Made by a program: the position numbers and the translations under genes | Notes under the pieces: generated by a model | Seen by the model: the letters and a program-made list of their open reading frames with translations, nothing else | Database searches by the model: none | What the model was told of the DNA's origin: nothing | In this document: positions 7,806-15,822 of the stretch, one piece after another | Numbering within the stretch: the first letter of the stretch is position 1 | How the letters are laid out: the number at the start of each line of letters is the position of its first letter | Source: an uncultured Octadecabacter sp. | Lineage (GTDB): Bacteria; Pseudomonadota; Alphaproteobacteria; Rhodobacterales; Rhodobacteraceae | DNA: 39,375 bases | Direction: 5' to 3' | Assembly: GCA_937969445.1 (NCBI GenBank) | Contig: CALBVZ010000176.1 | Location: 1 to 39,375, forward strand

Positions 7806-8624
7806 CTATGCGACCAAAACCTTACGCAGCATATTCAGCGCAACCAGTATCAGGAAGAACCCGAACACCCGTTTTAGCGGTTTAGGGTCCATGCGGTGCG
7901 CCAGTGCTGCGCCCCAAGGCGCTGTGATGAGCGTCATGCAAACCACCACCCCGAACGCACCGAAGTTCACGGCCCCCACGGTTAGCGGTGGCGCGATCTC
8001 AATATCGGCGAACAAGAAACCAATGACAGCGGGCAATGCGATGATTACGCCGTAACCGGATGCTGTTGCCACCGCGCGGTGGATCGGCACACCGAACAAC
8101 GTCATCGTCGGCACCCCAAAACTACCGCCGCCAATACCCATCAAGACAGATAGGAACCCGATAACCGGTGATCCAATTGCGCGGAATGCGCCCTTTGGCA
8201 TTTCATCGCCAAGGCGCCAGTCCGACTTACCGAATGCCATGTAAAGGCCGATGCAAATTCCCAGACCACCAAACAACGCCTGCAAAACAACGGATCGTAA
8301 TTGCGTTGCCACGGCCACACCGATGATCGCGCCAATTACAATTCCCAAACCCCAGCCGCGCAGAATGTCCCATTCCACCGCGCCCTTTTTGTTATGAGAA
8401 TTCAAAGACCTTAGTGACGTTACGATGATCGTCGCCAGCGATGTCGCCAAGCATATCTGCATCAATTGCGGGCTGTCATAGCCAAGCGCGCTAAAGGCGT
8501 AAAAGAACGCTGGCACCAGCACGATGCCCCCTCCAACGCCAAGTAACCCCGCCAAAACACCAGCAAACGCACCGATCACCATAAGCAATCCGATAAGCGG
8601 CAAAAGAACAGACATTTCAGGCAT
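7806..8624 (-). CDS. TauE/SafE family sulfite/anion exporter
   Basis: 272 residues with about eight membrane helices in two halves, each opening with the family glycine motif (GVLAGLLGVGGGIVLVPAFFYAF near the N-terminus; LSVLMGIGGGSFGVPTMTLFGVPIHRAVATAS in the second half). TauE/SafE members move sulfite, sulfoacetate or related anions across the inner membrane. Start at 8624 chosen because GGAG lies six bases upstream; the ATG at 8651 would add nine residues with a poorer site. It lies about 1.1 kb from the sulfonate-type island, separated by dusA, so export of sulfite made there is possible but unproven. Confidence 0.9.
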   Translation of the reverse strand: MPEMSVLLPLIGLLMVIGAFAGVLAGLLGVGGGIVLVPAFFYAFSALGYDSPQLMQICLATSLATIIVTSLRSLNSHNKKGAVEWDILRGWGLGIVIGAIIGVAVATQLRSVVLQALFGGLGICIGLYMAFGKSDWRLGDEMPKGAFRAIGSPVIGFLSVLMGIGGGSFGVPTMTLFGVPIHRAVATASGYGVIIALPAVIGFLFADIEIAPPLTVGAVNFGAFGVVVCMTLITAPWGAALAHRMDPKPLKRVFGFFLILVALNMLRKVLVA

Positions 8625-8679
8625 AATGGGCTCCAAGATTTGCGCCAACATTGCCTAAGCACGGCGCGGCGACAACCCG

Positions 8680-9684
8680 TTAAGCCGCAGCGCGGTCCAT
8701 CGCGGCCAGAGCGTCTTCAATCGTGGACCAGCCTGCGCCCTCAAGGTGGGCATTTTCAGACAGGTAACGCCGCCACTGGCGCGCACCAGGACGCCCTGCA
8801 AACAGCCCTAACATCGGCTTGGCAACTGGCATCAGCTTGCCACCGCCACGTGTCGTGTCTTCCATGTGTGCTTCGATATAGTCGCGCATCTGTAAAACCA
8901 CATCTACGGGATCCGGCCCCATGTCCCCGCCCCAGACAACCGCGTCAGCTGCTTGCAAGATATCCGTCGGATTGTGGTACGCCGCCCGCCCAATCATCAC
9001 ACCATCAAGGCCTGCATCCAACAGTTCCTTGGCATGATCCAATGTCGCGACACCACCATTGATGGAAATATGTAGGTTCGGAAACAACCCCTTCATCCGA
9101 TGCACCAGATCATAATCAAGCGGCGGCACGTCACGGTTTTCCTTGGGCGACAACCCTTGCAACCACGCCTTTCGCGCGTGGATCGTGACGCGTGTTACAC
9201 CTGCGCCAACGATACGGGCGAGGAATTCTGGCAAGACCTCTTCAGGGTCTTGATCATCCACACCGATGCGACACTTTACTGTGACTTCAGCAGGTTGCGC
9301 GGCAATCATCGCTGCACAGCATTCCGCGACCAGCGCTGGCTGCTTCATCAAGACAGCACCAAAGGCCCCTGACTGCACCCGGTCAGACGGGCAGCCACAG
9401 TTGAGGTTAATCTCAGGATATCCCGCATCCGCGCCCATTACGGCAGCCTTGGCTAGCTCAACAGGGTCAGATCCACCAAGCTGCAACGCCACGGGCTGTT
9501 CCGCCTTATCAAACCGCAACAAATGACGCGCATCACCACGCACCAATGCAGGCGAAGTCACCATTTCCGTGTAAAGCAACGTGTGGCGGGACAGCAGACG
9601 ATGCAGATAGCGGCAATGGCGATCCGTCCAGTCCATCATCGGGGCGACGCTAAGGCGGGCGGCTGTATGTAAATTCACGCTCAT
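8680..9684 (-). CDS. dusA: tRNA-dihydrouridine(20/20a) synthase DusA
   Basis: 334-residue FMN enzyme that reduces uridine to dihydrouridine in the tRNA D-loop. Signatures: SVAPMMDWTDRHCRYLHR at the N-terminus; INLNCGCPSDRVQSGAFGAVLM with the catalytic Cys; HARKAWLQGLSPKENR, characteristic of DusA rather than DusB or DusC; and SINGGV with a following IGRAAYHNP. Start at 9684 (MSVNLHTAARLSVAPMM); an in-frame extension to 9765 exists but would overlap the divergent dioxygenase gene. Confidence 0.96.
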   Translation of the reverse strand: MSVNLHTAARLSVAPMMDWTDRHCRYLHRLLSRHTLLYTEMVTSPALVRGDARHLLRFDKAEQPVALQLGGSDPVELAKAAVMGADAGYPEINLNCGCPSDRVQSGAFGAVLMKQPALVAECCAAMIAAQPAEVTVKCRIGVDDQDPEEVLPEFLARIVGAGVTRVTIHARKAWLQGLSPKENRDVPPLDYDLVHRMKGLFPNLHISINGGVATLDHAKELLDAGLDGVMIGRAAYHNPTDILQAADAVVWGGDMGPDPVDVVLQMRDYIEAHMEDTTRGGGKLMPVAKPMLGLFAGRPGARQWRRYLSENAHLEGAGWSTIEDALAAMDRAAA

Positions 9685-9758
9685 GGCCGCGCATATACCC
9701 CCGCGGCGACGCCCTGTCATCCCTTGACGCAGCGCTGCGCGAGGCCCACGCTCGTGAC

Positions 9759-10556
9759 ATGACACATCCTCTTATCACGCAAGACCACATCGACACCTTC
9801 CAACGCGACGGCGTGGTCCTTATCAAAGGTCTGTTTGCAGATCACGTCGAAACACTTCGCAATGGTGTTGATCGCAATATGGCTGAACCCGGCCCGTATG
9901 CCGCCGAAAACCTAAAGACCGGCGAAAGCGGGCGTTTCTTTGATGATTATTGCAATTGGCAACGCATCCCAGAGTTCGAAACGGTCATTCGCGACAGCCC
10001 CGCGGCCCAAATCGCAGCCGACCTGATGCAAAGCCAAACGGTGCAACTTTTTCATGACCACGTGCTCGTAAAAGAACCCGGAACTTCAAAGCCCACGCCG
10101 TGGCACACGGATGGCCCCTATTATTTCGTTGAAGGCCAACAAACCGTTAGCTTCTGGTCGCCGCTTGATCCCGTCACGGATGCATCTTTGCGCTGCGTTG
10201 CTGGATCGCATAAATGGCCCAAGCCCGTTTTACCCACCCGCTGGCTTGCCGAAACTGCGTTTTATCCAAATGAAGACGACTACATGCCCGTACCGGACCC
10301 AGACGCCGAAGGTATGGAAGTCCGCGAATACTCGATGGAGGCAGGCGACGCTGTGGCGTTTAACTACAACATCTTGCATGGCGCACGCGGCAATGAAACG
10401 ACATCCCGCCGCCGCGCGTTTTCCTTGCGTTTGTTGGGCGATGATGTGCGATATACACAGCGCCCAGGCCCTACGTCACCGCCCTTTCCGGGGCACGATA
10501 TGGTACAAGGGCAGCGCCTGCGGGCTGATTGGTTCCCAGAAATTTATCGTCGTTAA
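9759..10556 (+). CDS. Phytanoyl-CoA dioxygenase (PhyH) family Fe(II)/2-oxoglutarate oxygenase
   Basis: 265 residues. The 2-His-1-carboxylate iron site is visible: His116-x-Asp118 (in TPWHTDGPYYF) and His207 (in YNILHGARGN), with Arg218/219 placed to bind 2-oxoglutarate. The FQRDGVVLIKGLF opening is typical of PhyH proteins. The substrate is unknown. It is convergent with the Gfo/Idh gene, their stop codons sharing a TTAA, and diverges from dusA. It may belong to the neighbouring catabolic island, but its orientation gives no operon evidence. Confidence 0.88.
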   Translation: MTHPLITQDHIDTFQRDGVVLIKGLFADHVETLRNGVDRNMAEPGPYAAENLKTGESGRFFDDYCNWQRIPEFETVIRDSPAAQIAADLMQSQTVQLFHDHVLVKEPGTSKPTPWHTDGPYYFVEGQQTVSFWSPLDPVTDASLRCVAGSHKWPKPVLPTRWLAETAFYPNEDDYMPVPDPDAEGMEVREYSMEAGDAVAFNYNILHGARGNETTSRRRAFSLRLLGDDVRYTQRPGPTSPPFPGHDMVQGQRLRADWFPEIYRR

Positions 10557-11659
10557 AGCGACACCGCCTGCCCTGTGCGTGCACTTTCCTGTGCGGCCAT
10601 TCCTATTGCCACCGCCTTTGCGCCATCAGCTAACGTCACCTCCACGCTACCTTCACCACGAATAACCGCATTGAACCGCTGATGCTGGTAAAATGTCGAC
10701 CCATTATGATCCCCCGCATCAAGCAATGCCGGATCGACAGGAATATCCATTGAGATCGGACCCTGCGGTGCGCGTGGGGAAATGATCACCTGCGGAACCG
10801 GAGCTGGACCGAGCTGTGCAGGCCAAAATCGTCCAGGCCCAGGGACAAGACATTCGATCTTACCCTTTGGCCCAACGGCGCTGATCTCTTCTTGGTAGCG
10901 CGACCCTTCGGCAAACATGCACAGCTCAAGCATTGCACGGGCACCGCTGTCGAAATCGACAATCACATAGCCGTTGTCCCAAATGTCTGGCGTGCGTCCA
11001 TCATAGGTTTCTTCAAGATGGTTCAAAGATTGTCCCGCGGACGCCATAACCCGCACAGGTTCCGCCTTTAAAATCAGTCGCATAAGGTCAAAGAAATGGC
11101 AGCATTTTTCGACAAGTGTGCCGCCCGTGTTCTCGTTGAAGCGGTTCCAATCGCCGATTTTCGGCAAGAACGGAAAGCGGTGTTCGCGCACGGTCAGCAT
11201 GGAAATCCCGCCCGTCGCCTGCTCAGCCTGTTCAATCAATGCTGCAACGGGCGGCATGTAACGGTATTCCATCGCGACCCAAACCGGATGTGGGTACCCT
11301 TCAAACAATGCGTCCAGCCTCGCGGCATCTACGGGGTCGGTATAAAGCGGCTTTTCGCACAAGATCGGCAAAGGTCGTTTCGCGACGATTTCGTGCAATT
11401 GGGCGGCATGTAGGTTGTTCGGGCTAACGATAACAATCGCGTCTAATTCTGGGTGCGCCAATAAACCATCCAGCGTTTCCGCCACTGTTGCCTCTGGCCC
11501 TGCCCCGCCTTTTCCAGCCAGAACTGCGCAGTTTTGCGCCATTTCCAGCACCGGATCGAACACCACCGAAACGCGACCATGAGGCAGCAGGTTGATATTT
11601 TGTATATGCTCGCGCGCCATCATTCCGCAGCCGATTATGCCGTAGTTCACCATGTCCAT
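10553..11659 (-). CDS. Gfo/Idh/MocA family NAD(P)-dependent oxidoreductase; candidate oxidoreductive glycosidase
   Basis: 368 residues. The N-terminal Rossmann domain has YGIIGCGMMAREH (6-18) and the CEKPL motif (101-105), in which the Lys is catalytic in this superfamily. The C-terminal alpha/beta domain has GGTLVEKCCHFFDLMR (179-194, His188). Typical members oxidise sugars or cyclitols; some (glycosidase families GH109, GH179, GH188) hydrolyse glycosides by an NAD redox mechanism, and GH188 acts on sulfoquinovosides. The SsuD-like monooxygenase next door makes that last possibility attractive, but it is inference. It lies 3 bases downstream of the GntR gene, so the two form an operon. Confidence 0.85.
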   Translation of the reverse strand: MDMVNYGIIGCGMMAREHIQNINLLPHGRVSVVFDPVLEMAQNCAVLAGKGGAGPEATVAETLDGLLAHPELDAIVIVSPNNLHAAQLHEIVAKRPLPILCEKPLYTDPVDAARLDALFEGYPHPVWVAMEYRYMPPVAALIEQAEQATGGISMLTVREHRFPFLPKIGDWNRFNENTGGTLVEKCCHFFDLMRLILKAEPVRVMASAGQSLNHLEETYDGRTPDIWDNGYVIVDFDSGARAMLELCMFAEGSRYQEEISAVGPKGKIECLVPGPGRFWPAQLGPAPVPQVIISPRAPQGPISMDIPVDPALLDAGDHNGSTFYQHQRFNAVIRGEGSVEVTLADGAKAVAIGMAAQESARTGQAVSL

Positions 11660-11662
11660 GTG

Positions 11663-12373
11663 TTAGGTCTTTCCAAGTCTCGAGACGTAATTAATTTGGT
11701 TCGGATCGAACCATGTTCTTGAATACTCAACAGTTTCGCCCGTATGCGCGCGCCCTGTTCGCTCAATGAATCCTGCAATTTCACCCGCCCGCAGTCCAAA
11801 TCGGGGATCGACCCAATCAGGTGTTGGCGCAAGGTTAATCCGGTCTTCAGCACTGGTGATAACCACCCCCAATACTTCGGAATAATAAAGGTAAAGGGAT
11901 TCAGATACCGCATCTTCATCGACCACTTCTGTAACCGCGCAATCCAACCATATCTCTTCCATGGCTGCCGGAATACCGTCTATGAATCGCAACCTACGGA
12001 ACCGAAATCCGTTTGGGCTGGCAAATCCTGCTTCGCGTGGGGCTACCATCTGGTCAATCGACAACACTTCGGCCGTTGGCAAACCACCGCCCTGTAGCCG
12101 CTCGATCCGTAAAAACGAATAAACAGACGGCACATCAGCGCGCGCACGCACGTAGTTCCCCGACCCCTGCACACGTTCCAGAAGGTTCTTTTCTACCAGT
12201 AAATCCAGCGCTTTACGCAAGGTCCCAACTGCGGTGTTCAGGGATTGGGACAGCTCTCGCTCAGGCGGCAAGCGTGCGCCATCCACAAGCCGACCTGCTG
12301 CAATATCACGGATCAGCATCTCTGCGATCTGAACGTATTTGGGCAGCGCCGTGGGGCGTTGACGGTCTGACAA
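11663..12373 (-). CDS. GntR-family regulator, HutC/UTRA type
   Basis: 236 residues. The N-terminal winged helix (about 9-75; PKYVQIAEMLIRDIAAGRL, then LPPERELSQSLNTAVGTLRKALDLL and GSGNYVRA) is followed by a UTRA ligand-binding domain (about 85-232). HutC-type regulators are usually repressors released by a pathway metabolite. It is divergent from the monooxygenase gene across about 100 bases containing repeated ATTGATRCA elements, and is co-transcribed with the Gfo/Idh gene, so it probably controls both arms of the island. Confidence 0.92.
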   Translation of the reverse strand: MSDRQRPTALPKYVQIAEMLIRDIAAGRLVDGARLPPERELSQSLNTAVGTLRKALDLLVEKNLLERVQGSGNYVRARADVPSVYSFLRIERLQGGGLPTAEVLSIDQMVAPREAGFASPNGFRFRRLRFIDGIPAAMEEIWLDCAVTEVVDEDAVSESLYLYYSEVLGVVITSAEDRINLAPTPDWVDPRFGLRAGEIAGFIERTGRAHTGETVEYSRTWFDPNQINYVSRLGKT

Positions 12374-12402
12374 TTGCGCCCCTCCCTTAAAGTTGCGAAA
12401 TA

Positions 12403-12422
12403 ATTGATACAGTATTGATGCA
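12403..12422. promoter_or_regulatory. Candidate GntR operator in the divergent promoter region
   Basis: Two copies of ATTGATRCA (12403-12411 and 12414-12422), spaced 11 bp start to start, i.e. on about the same helix face. Their overlap also forms the imperfect palindrome TTGATACAGTATTGA (12404-12418) centred on ATAC-A-GTAT. It lies 30 bases before the GntR start and about 54 before the monooxygenase start, well placed for control of both directions. Not matched to a proven site. Confidence 0.45.
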
Positions 12423-12475
12423 CTACGTTTGGGATGCTACGCAAGGGGCAATACCACTCTCTGGGGAGGAGAATC

Positions 12476-13630
12476 ATGAGCATCGTTCCAGTCACGTCTG
12501 CCGACCTTGATGCATCAGAGGTTAGCTGGTTTTCCGCTTTATGTTCAGACGACTACGAGTTTTTGGGCGTGCCGGATGGTTCACTTCGTTCCTCATGGGA
12601 GCATTGCCGTGACATCGTTCTGGAAGCCGAACAGCAAGGGTTCCGCAACATCCTCGCGCCGTCCAGCTACCAAGTCGGGCAAGATACATTGTCCTTTGTT
12701 GCAGGTATGGCCCCGCTTACGGAAAAGATAAACATGCTCGCCGCGATCCGTTGCGGTGAGATGCAGCCCATTATGTTGGCGCGCACGGTGGCGACGCTGG
12801 ATCACATGATGAAGGGCCGTTTGACACTGAACGTCATCTCGTCCGATTTCCCCGGTGAAGTTGCAGAAAGCGGTTTTCGCTACCAACGTTCCCGCGAAGT
12901 AGTCGAGATCCTCAAACAGGCGTGGACGCAGGACGAAATCAACTATGACGGCGAAGTCTACCAATTCGCAAACGTCCCCACTGCCCCTGCGACCCCGTAT
13001 CAAACGGGTGGTCCACTTCTTTACTTTGGCGGCTACTCGCCCGCGGCACTAGATCTGTGCGGGCAACACTGTGACGTTTACCTGATGTGGCCCGAGCCCA
13101 AAGAACAACTCGCGCAGCGCATGAAAGACGTTAACGCAGTGGCGGAACGTTATAATCGCACACTTGATTACGGCCTGCGCGTCCACATGATCGTGCGCGA
13201 CACCGAAGCAGAAGCACGCGAATACGCCGACCACATCGCGTCAAAACTTGACGATGAGTACGGCAAACTGATCCGTGATCGCGCCCATGACAGCATTTCG
13301 CTCGGTGTTGCCCACCAAGCTAAAGCACGGGAATTGGCCGATAAATTCGGATACGTAGAACCAAATCTCTGGACCGGCGTTGGGCGTGCGCGTTCTGGCT
13401 GTGGCGCGGCCCTTGTTGGATCTGCCGACCAGGTGCTTTCCAAAATCGAAGAATACCGCAAGATGGGCATTCGGTCTTTCATCTTCTCAGGGTATCCGCA
13501 TATCGATGAAGCGAAACATTTCGGCAAACTCGTCATGCCAGACCTAAAAACCTGTTCATTGCCTCATGCCTATGGTCGTGTTCCCAGTGACACGCCTGCA
13601 ACCCCTCTCGGAAACGGACCCCGCACCTAA
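12476..13630 (+). CDS. SsuD-like FMNH2-dependent sulfonate monooxygenase (LLM class)
   Basis: 384 residues. Reduced-flavin monooxygenase expected to cleave a C-S bond, releasing sulfite and an aldehyde. It aligns by eye along the SsuD C-terminal half: LLYFGGYSPAALDL, DVYLMWPEP, LRVHMIVRDTEAEA, LDDE, PNLWTGVGRARSGCGAALVG and SFIFSGYPH. Residues matching the SsuD active-site Arg/His pair (Arg235, His237), the loop Arg (Arg306) and Tyr340 are present, which favours a sulfonate substrate over other luciferase-like functions. Start at 12476 follows a strong GGGGAGGA site. Genes for an AKR, flavin reductase and TRAP importer follow; in this setting sulfoquinovose monooxygenase (SmoC-type) is the leading specific hypothesis. 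Confidence 0.88.
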   Translation: MSIVPVTSADLDASEVSWFSALCSDDYEFLGVPDGSLRSSWEHCRDIVLEAEQQGFRNILAPSSYQVGQDTLSFVAGMAPLTEKINMLAAIRCGEMQPIMLARTVATLDHMMKGRLTLNVISSDFPGEVAESGFRYQRSREVVEILKQAWTQDEINYDGEVYQFANVPTAPATPYQTGGPLLYFGGYSPAALDLCGQHCDVYLMWPEPKEQLAQRMKDVNAVAERYNRTLDYGLRVHMIVRDTEAEAREYADHIASKLDDEYGKLIRDRAHDSISLGVAHQAKARELADKFGYVEPNLWTGVGRARSGCGAALVGSADQVLSKIEEYRKMGIRSFIFSGYPHIDEAKHFGKLVMPDLKTCSLPHAYGRVPSDTPATPLGNGPRT

Positions 13631-14514
13631 TGGAACGCATTAACCTTACGCCTGACCTTTCTCTTTCCCGCATCGTTTACGGTATGTGGCGCCTTGGCGA
13701 TGTGGATGACACGTCCCCCAAAGCCGTCCAAGCCAAGATCGAAGCCTGCCTTGAGCAAGGCATCACAACCATGGACCAAGCCGACATCTATGGCGGCTAC
13801 ATGGCTGAGGAAATTATGGGTGCGGGCCTGACCCAGTCGATCAAAGACCAGATCGAAGTCGTCACCAAATGCGACATCCTGATCCCTGCCGGTCGTTACG
13901 GCCATGTGTCGGGCAAGTTTTACGATACCAGCCGTGAACATATCCTGAATTCCGTCGACCATTCCTTGCGTCTTATGGGGATCGACAAGATCGACGTTCT
14001 GTTGATCCACCGCCCTGACCCGCTGATGGATCATCATGAAACGGGTGCGGCACTGGACGAAGTCGTTGCCTCTGGCAAAGTGCGCTCGGTCGGCGTGTCC
14101 AATTTCAAGCTCCACGACTGGACGTTGCTGCAATCTGCGATGAAGTCCAAATTGGTCACCAACCAGATCGAAGTTTCCCTGTCTGCCCATGACGCGCTGA
14201 CCAACGGCGACCTCGCATTCCTGCAAGAACGCGGCGTTGCTCCGATGGCATGGTCCCCGCTCGGTGGTGGTGCGTTGATGACAGCTGACACTGACCTTGG
14301 CCGTGCAATGGATACAGTTGCAGCCGAGAATTCAGTGGACCGCAGCGCAGTTGCCATCGCTTGGCTTTTGGCGCACCCTGCCAATATACTTCCCGTCATG
14401 GGAACAAATAACATGAGCCGTATCAAAAGCTTATCTGATTCACTTAATGTAGAAATGGGCCGGGAAACTTGGTTCAAACTCTATGAAGCCGCACTAGGAC
14501 ATGAGGTTGCTTGA
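13630..14514 (+). CDS. Aldo-keto reductase (YdhF-like); candidate 6-oxo-glucose reductase
   Basis: 294-residue (alpha/beta)8 NAD(P)H-dependent reductase. The catalytic tetrad is visible: Asp49 (MDQADIYGGY), Tyr54, Lys80 (VVTKCDI) and His127 (LLIHRPDP). SVGVSNF and AWSPLGGGAL are AKR cofactor-side motifs. The ATG shares one base with the monooxygenase stop (TAATG), so the two are translationally coupled. An aldehyde reductase directly after a desulfonating monooxygenase would reduce the aldehyde product; in the known sulfo-SMO pathway the equivalent enzyme SmoB makes glucose. Confidence 0.88.
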   Translation: MERINLTPDLSLSRIVYGMWRLGDVDDTSPKAVQAKIEACLEQGITTMDQADIYGGYMAEEIMGAGLTQSIKDQIEVVTKCDILIPAGRYGHVSGKFYDTSREHILNSVDHSLRLMGIDKIDVLLIHRPDPLMDHHETGAALDEVVASGKVRSVGVSNFKLHDWTLLQSAMKSKLVTNQIEVSLSAHDALTNGDLAFLQERGVAPMAWSPLGGGALMTADTDLGRAMDTVAAENSVDRSAVAIAWLLAHPANILPVMGTNNMSRIKSLSDSLNVEMGRETWFKLYEAALGHEVA

Positions 14515-15001
14515 CGTGAACGCCTTTGACCCTGCGCAAGATGCACGTGCGTTTCGCGATGCCCTTGGTGCCTATGCCACTGGGGTGACTGTCGTGACTG
14601 TGCCGTCTGCTGATGGCCCGATCGGGATCACGGCAAATAGCTTTGCCTCGGTGTCGCTTGATCCGCCACTGGTGCTGTGGTCACCTGCGAAATCATCTAA
14701 GCGTTTCAATTACTTCACAGGCGCTAAGCACTTTGCGATCCACGTTTTGGACGCGCATCAAAAACAACTTTGCGATGGGTTCACCAAAAACAAATCTGCT
14801 TTTGACGGGCTTGATGTGTCTATGAATGAACACAACGTGCCCCTCATTGAGGGATGCCTAGCGCGGTTCGAATGCTCACTTCACGCCGAGCATGATGCAG
14901 GCGACCATACGATCATGATTGGCAAGGTTACACGCGCTCAGTCGCGGGATGGCATGCCACTTTTGTTCCAATCCGGAAGGTTCGTTTCGCTAAAAGGTTA
15001 A
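14501..15001 (+). CDS. Flavin reductase (FMN reductase component of the two-component monooxygenase)
   Basis: 166 residues of the flavin-reductase-like split-barrel family. Signatures: FRDALGAYATGVTVVTV, GITANSFASVSLDPPLVLW, and FAIHVLDAHQKQLCDGF, with HTIMIGKV near the end. It should supply FMNH2 to the SsuD-like oxygenase. The ATG at 14501 overlaps the AKR gene by 14 bases; a GTG at 14516 with GAGG nine bases upstream is an alternative start that would drop five residues. Its position immediately after the monooxygenase-AKR pair supports partnership. Confidence 0.9.
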   Translation: MRLLDVNAFDPAQDARAFRDALGAYATGVTVVTVPSADGPIGITANSFASVSLDPPLVLWSPAKSSKRFNYFTGAKHFAIHVLDAHQKQLCDGFTKNKSAFDGLDVSMNEHNVPLIEGCLARFECSLHAEHDAGDHTIMIGKVTRAQSRDGMPLLFQSGRFVSLKG

Positions 15002-15032
15002 ATTAGAAACAGGGCGTAAGATCCTGATAACA

Positions 15033-15045
15033 GCTCAAATTGAGC
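15033..15045. repeat. Short perfect inverted repeat before the TRAP genes
   Basis: GCTCA-AAT-TGAGC lies in the 65-base gap between the flavin reductase and TRAP genes and is followed by seven A residues. On the plus strand it lacks a T-run, so it is not a normal terminator. It could be an mRNA hairpin that sets the transporter-to-enzyme ratio, or chance. Confidence 0.3.
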
Positions 15046-15066
15046 AAAAAAAGGGAGGGTAAGCCG

Positions 15067-15822
15067 TTGGGAGGACGTCTTACAATCGGACTGGTCGCCG
15101 CCGCATATGTGGTGATCTTGTTCATCGGTGCCTTTGAGGACCGTCGCGAAGCTTTGGCTGATGCCATCGGTATGGGTGATATGGCCTTTGTCGGCCTCAT
15201 AGTTGCGATCCTTTGGGTTGCTTGTTTGATCCGCCCCGTGCCTGCTGCGCACGCCCACGCCGCGATCAATGAAAACCTGCATAAGGTCGGCAAAGCCCTT
15301 TCCATTGGGGCGCTTGTCCTGATGGTTTGCTTCATTTTGCTGCAAGTCTTTATGCGTTACGCCCTAAACGATGCCCCCAACTGGACCGAAGAAGCCGCGC
15401 GTTTCGGTATGCTTTGGATGACCGGCCTTATGGCACCTGTCGCCTATCGACATGGTGGTTTCGTCGCGATTGATATGCTGGAACGTGCCCTCGCGCCGCG
15501 CCTCTCTGCGGTTTTGACGCTCATCTTGTTTGGCATGTCCTTAGCAGTGCTTTTGGTGATGTGGGACAAAGGGTTAAACAACCATGTCGACACGCTGTCT
15601 GGCCGCGGCTGTTCGTCAACGTTGCGCTGGCCCTTCGGGATCGAAATCGGCAAGTGCGGCGCGAAGTTTAGCAACTATTATCAGTACATTGCTCTGTGGA
15701 TCGGGATCAATCTCCTCATCTTAGCGTGTGTCGAGTTGATCCTTCGTCAAATCCTGAAACTGTTCGGTAAAGATACCGGCCTCGCCCCACTTGGCGACGA
15801 AGACATGGCGAGTGCTTCCTGA
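15067..15822 (+). CDS. TRAP transporter small permease (DctQ-like) with extra N-terminal helices
   Basis: 251 residues, longer than the usual 160-200. About six helices are visible (roughly residues 5-22, 39-56, 80-99, 112-128, 150-170 and 210-235); the last four correspond to the normal DctQ core with FMRYALNDAPNWTEEAARFGMLWM. A Cys-containing insertion (GRGCSSTLRWPFGIEIGKCG) precedes the final helix. TTG at 15067 is chosen because GGGAGGG lies at proper spacing; the TTG at 15040 would add nine residues. It works with the large permease and binding protein downstream. Confidence 0.85.
   Translation: MGGRLTIGLVAAAYVVILFIGAFEDRREALADAIGMGDMAFVGLIVAILWVACLIRPVPAAHAHAAINENLHKVGKALSIGALVLMVCFILLQVFMRYALNDAPNWTEEAARFGMLWMTGLMAPVAYRHGGFVAIDMLERALAPRLSAVLTLILFGMSLAVLLVMWDKGLNNHVDTLSGRGCSSTLRWPFGIEIGKCGAKFSNYYQYIALWIGINLLILACVELILRQILKLFGKDTGLAPLGDEDMASAS

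Noticed and set aside
13627-14226. 199-codon minus-strand open frame
   Set aside because: Antisense to the aldo-keto reductase gene, which shows a complete catalytic tetrad.
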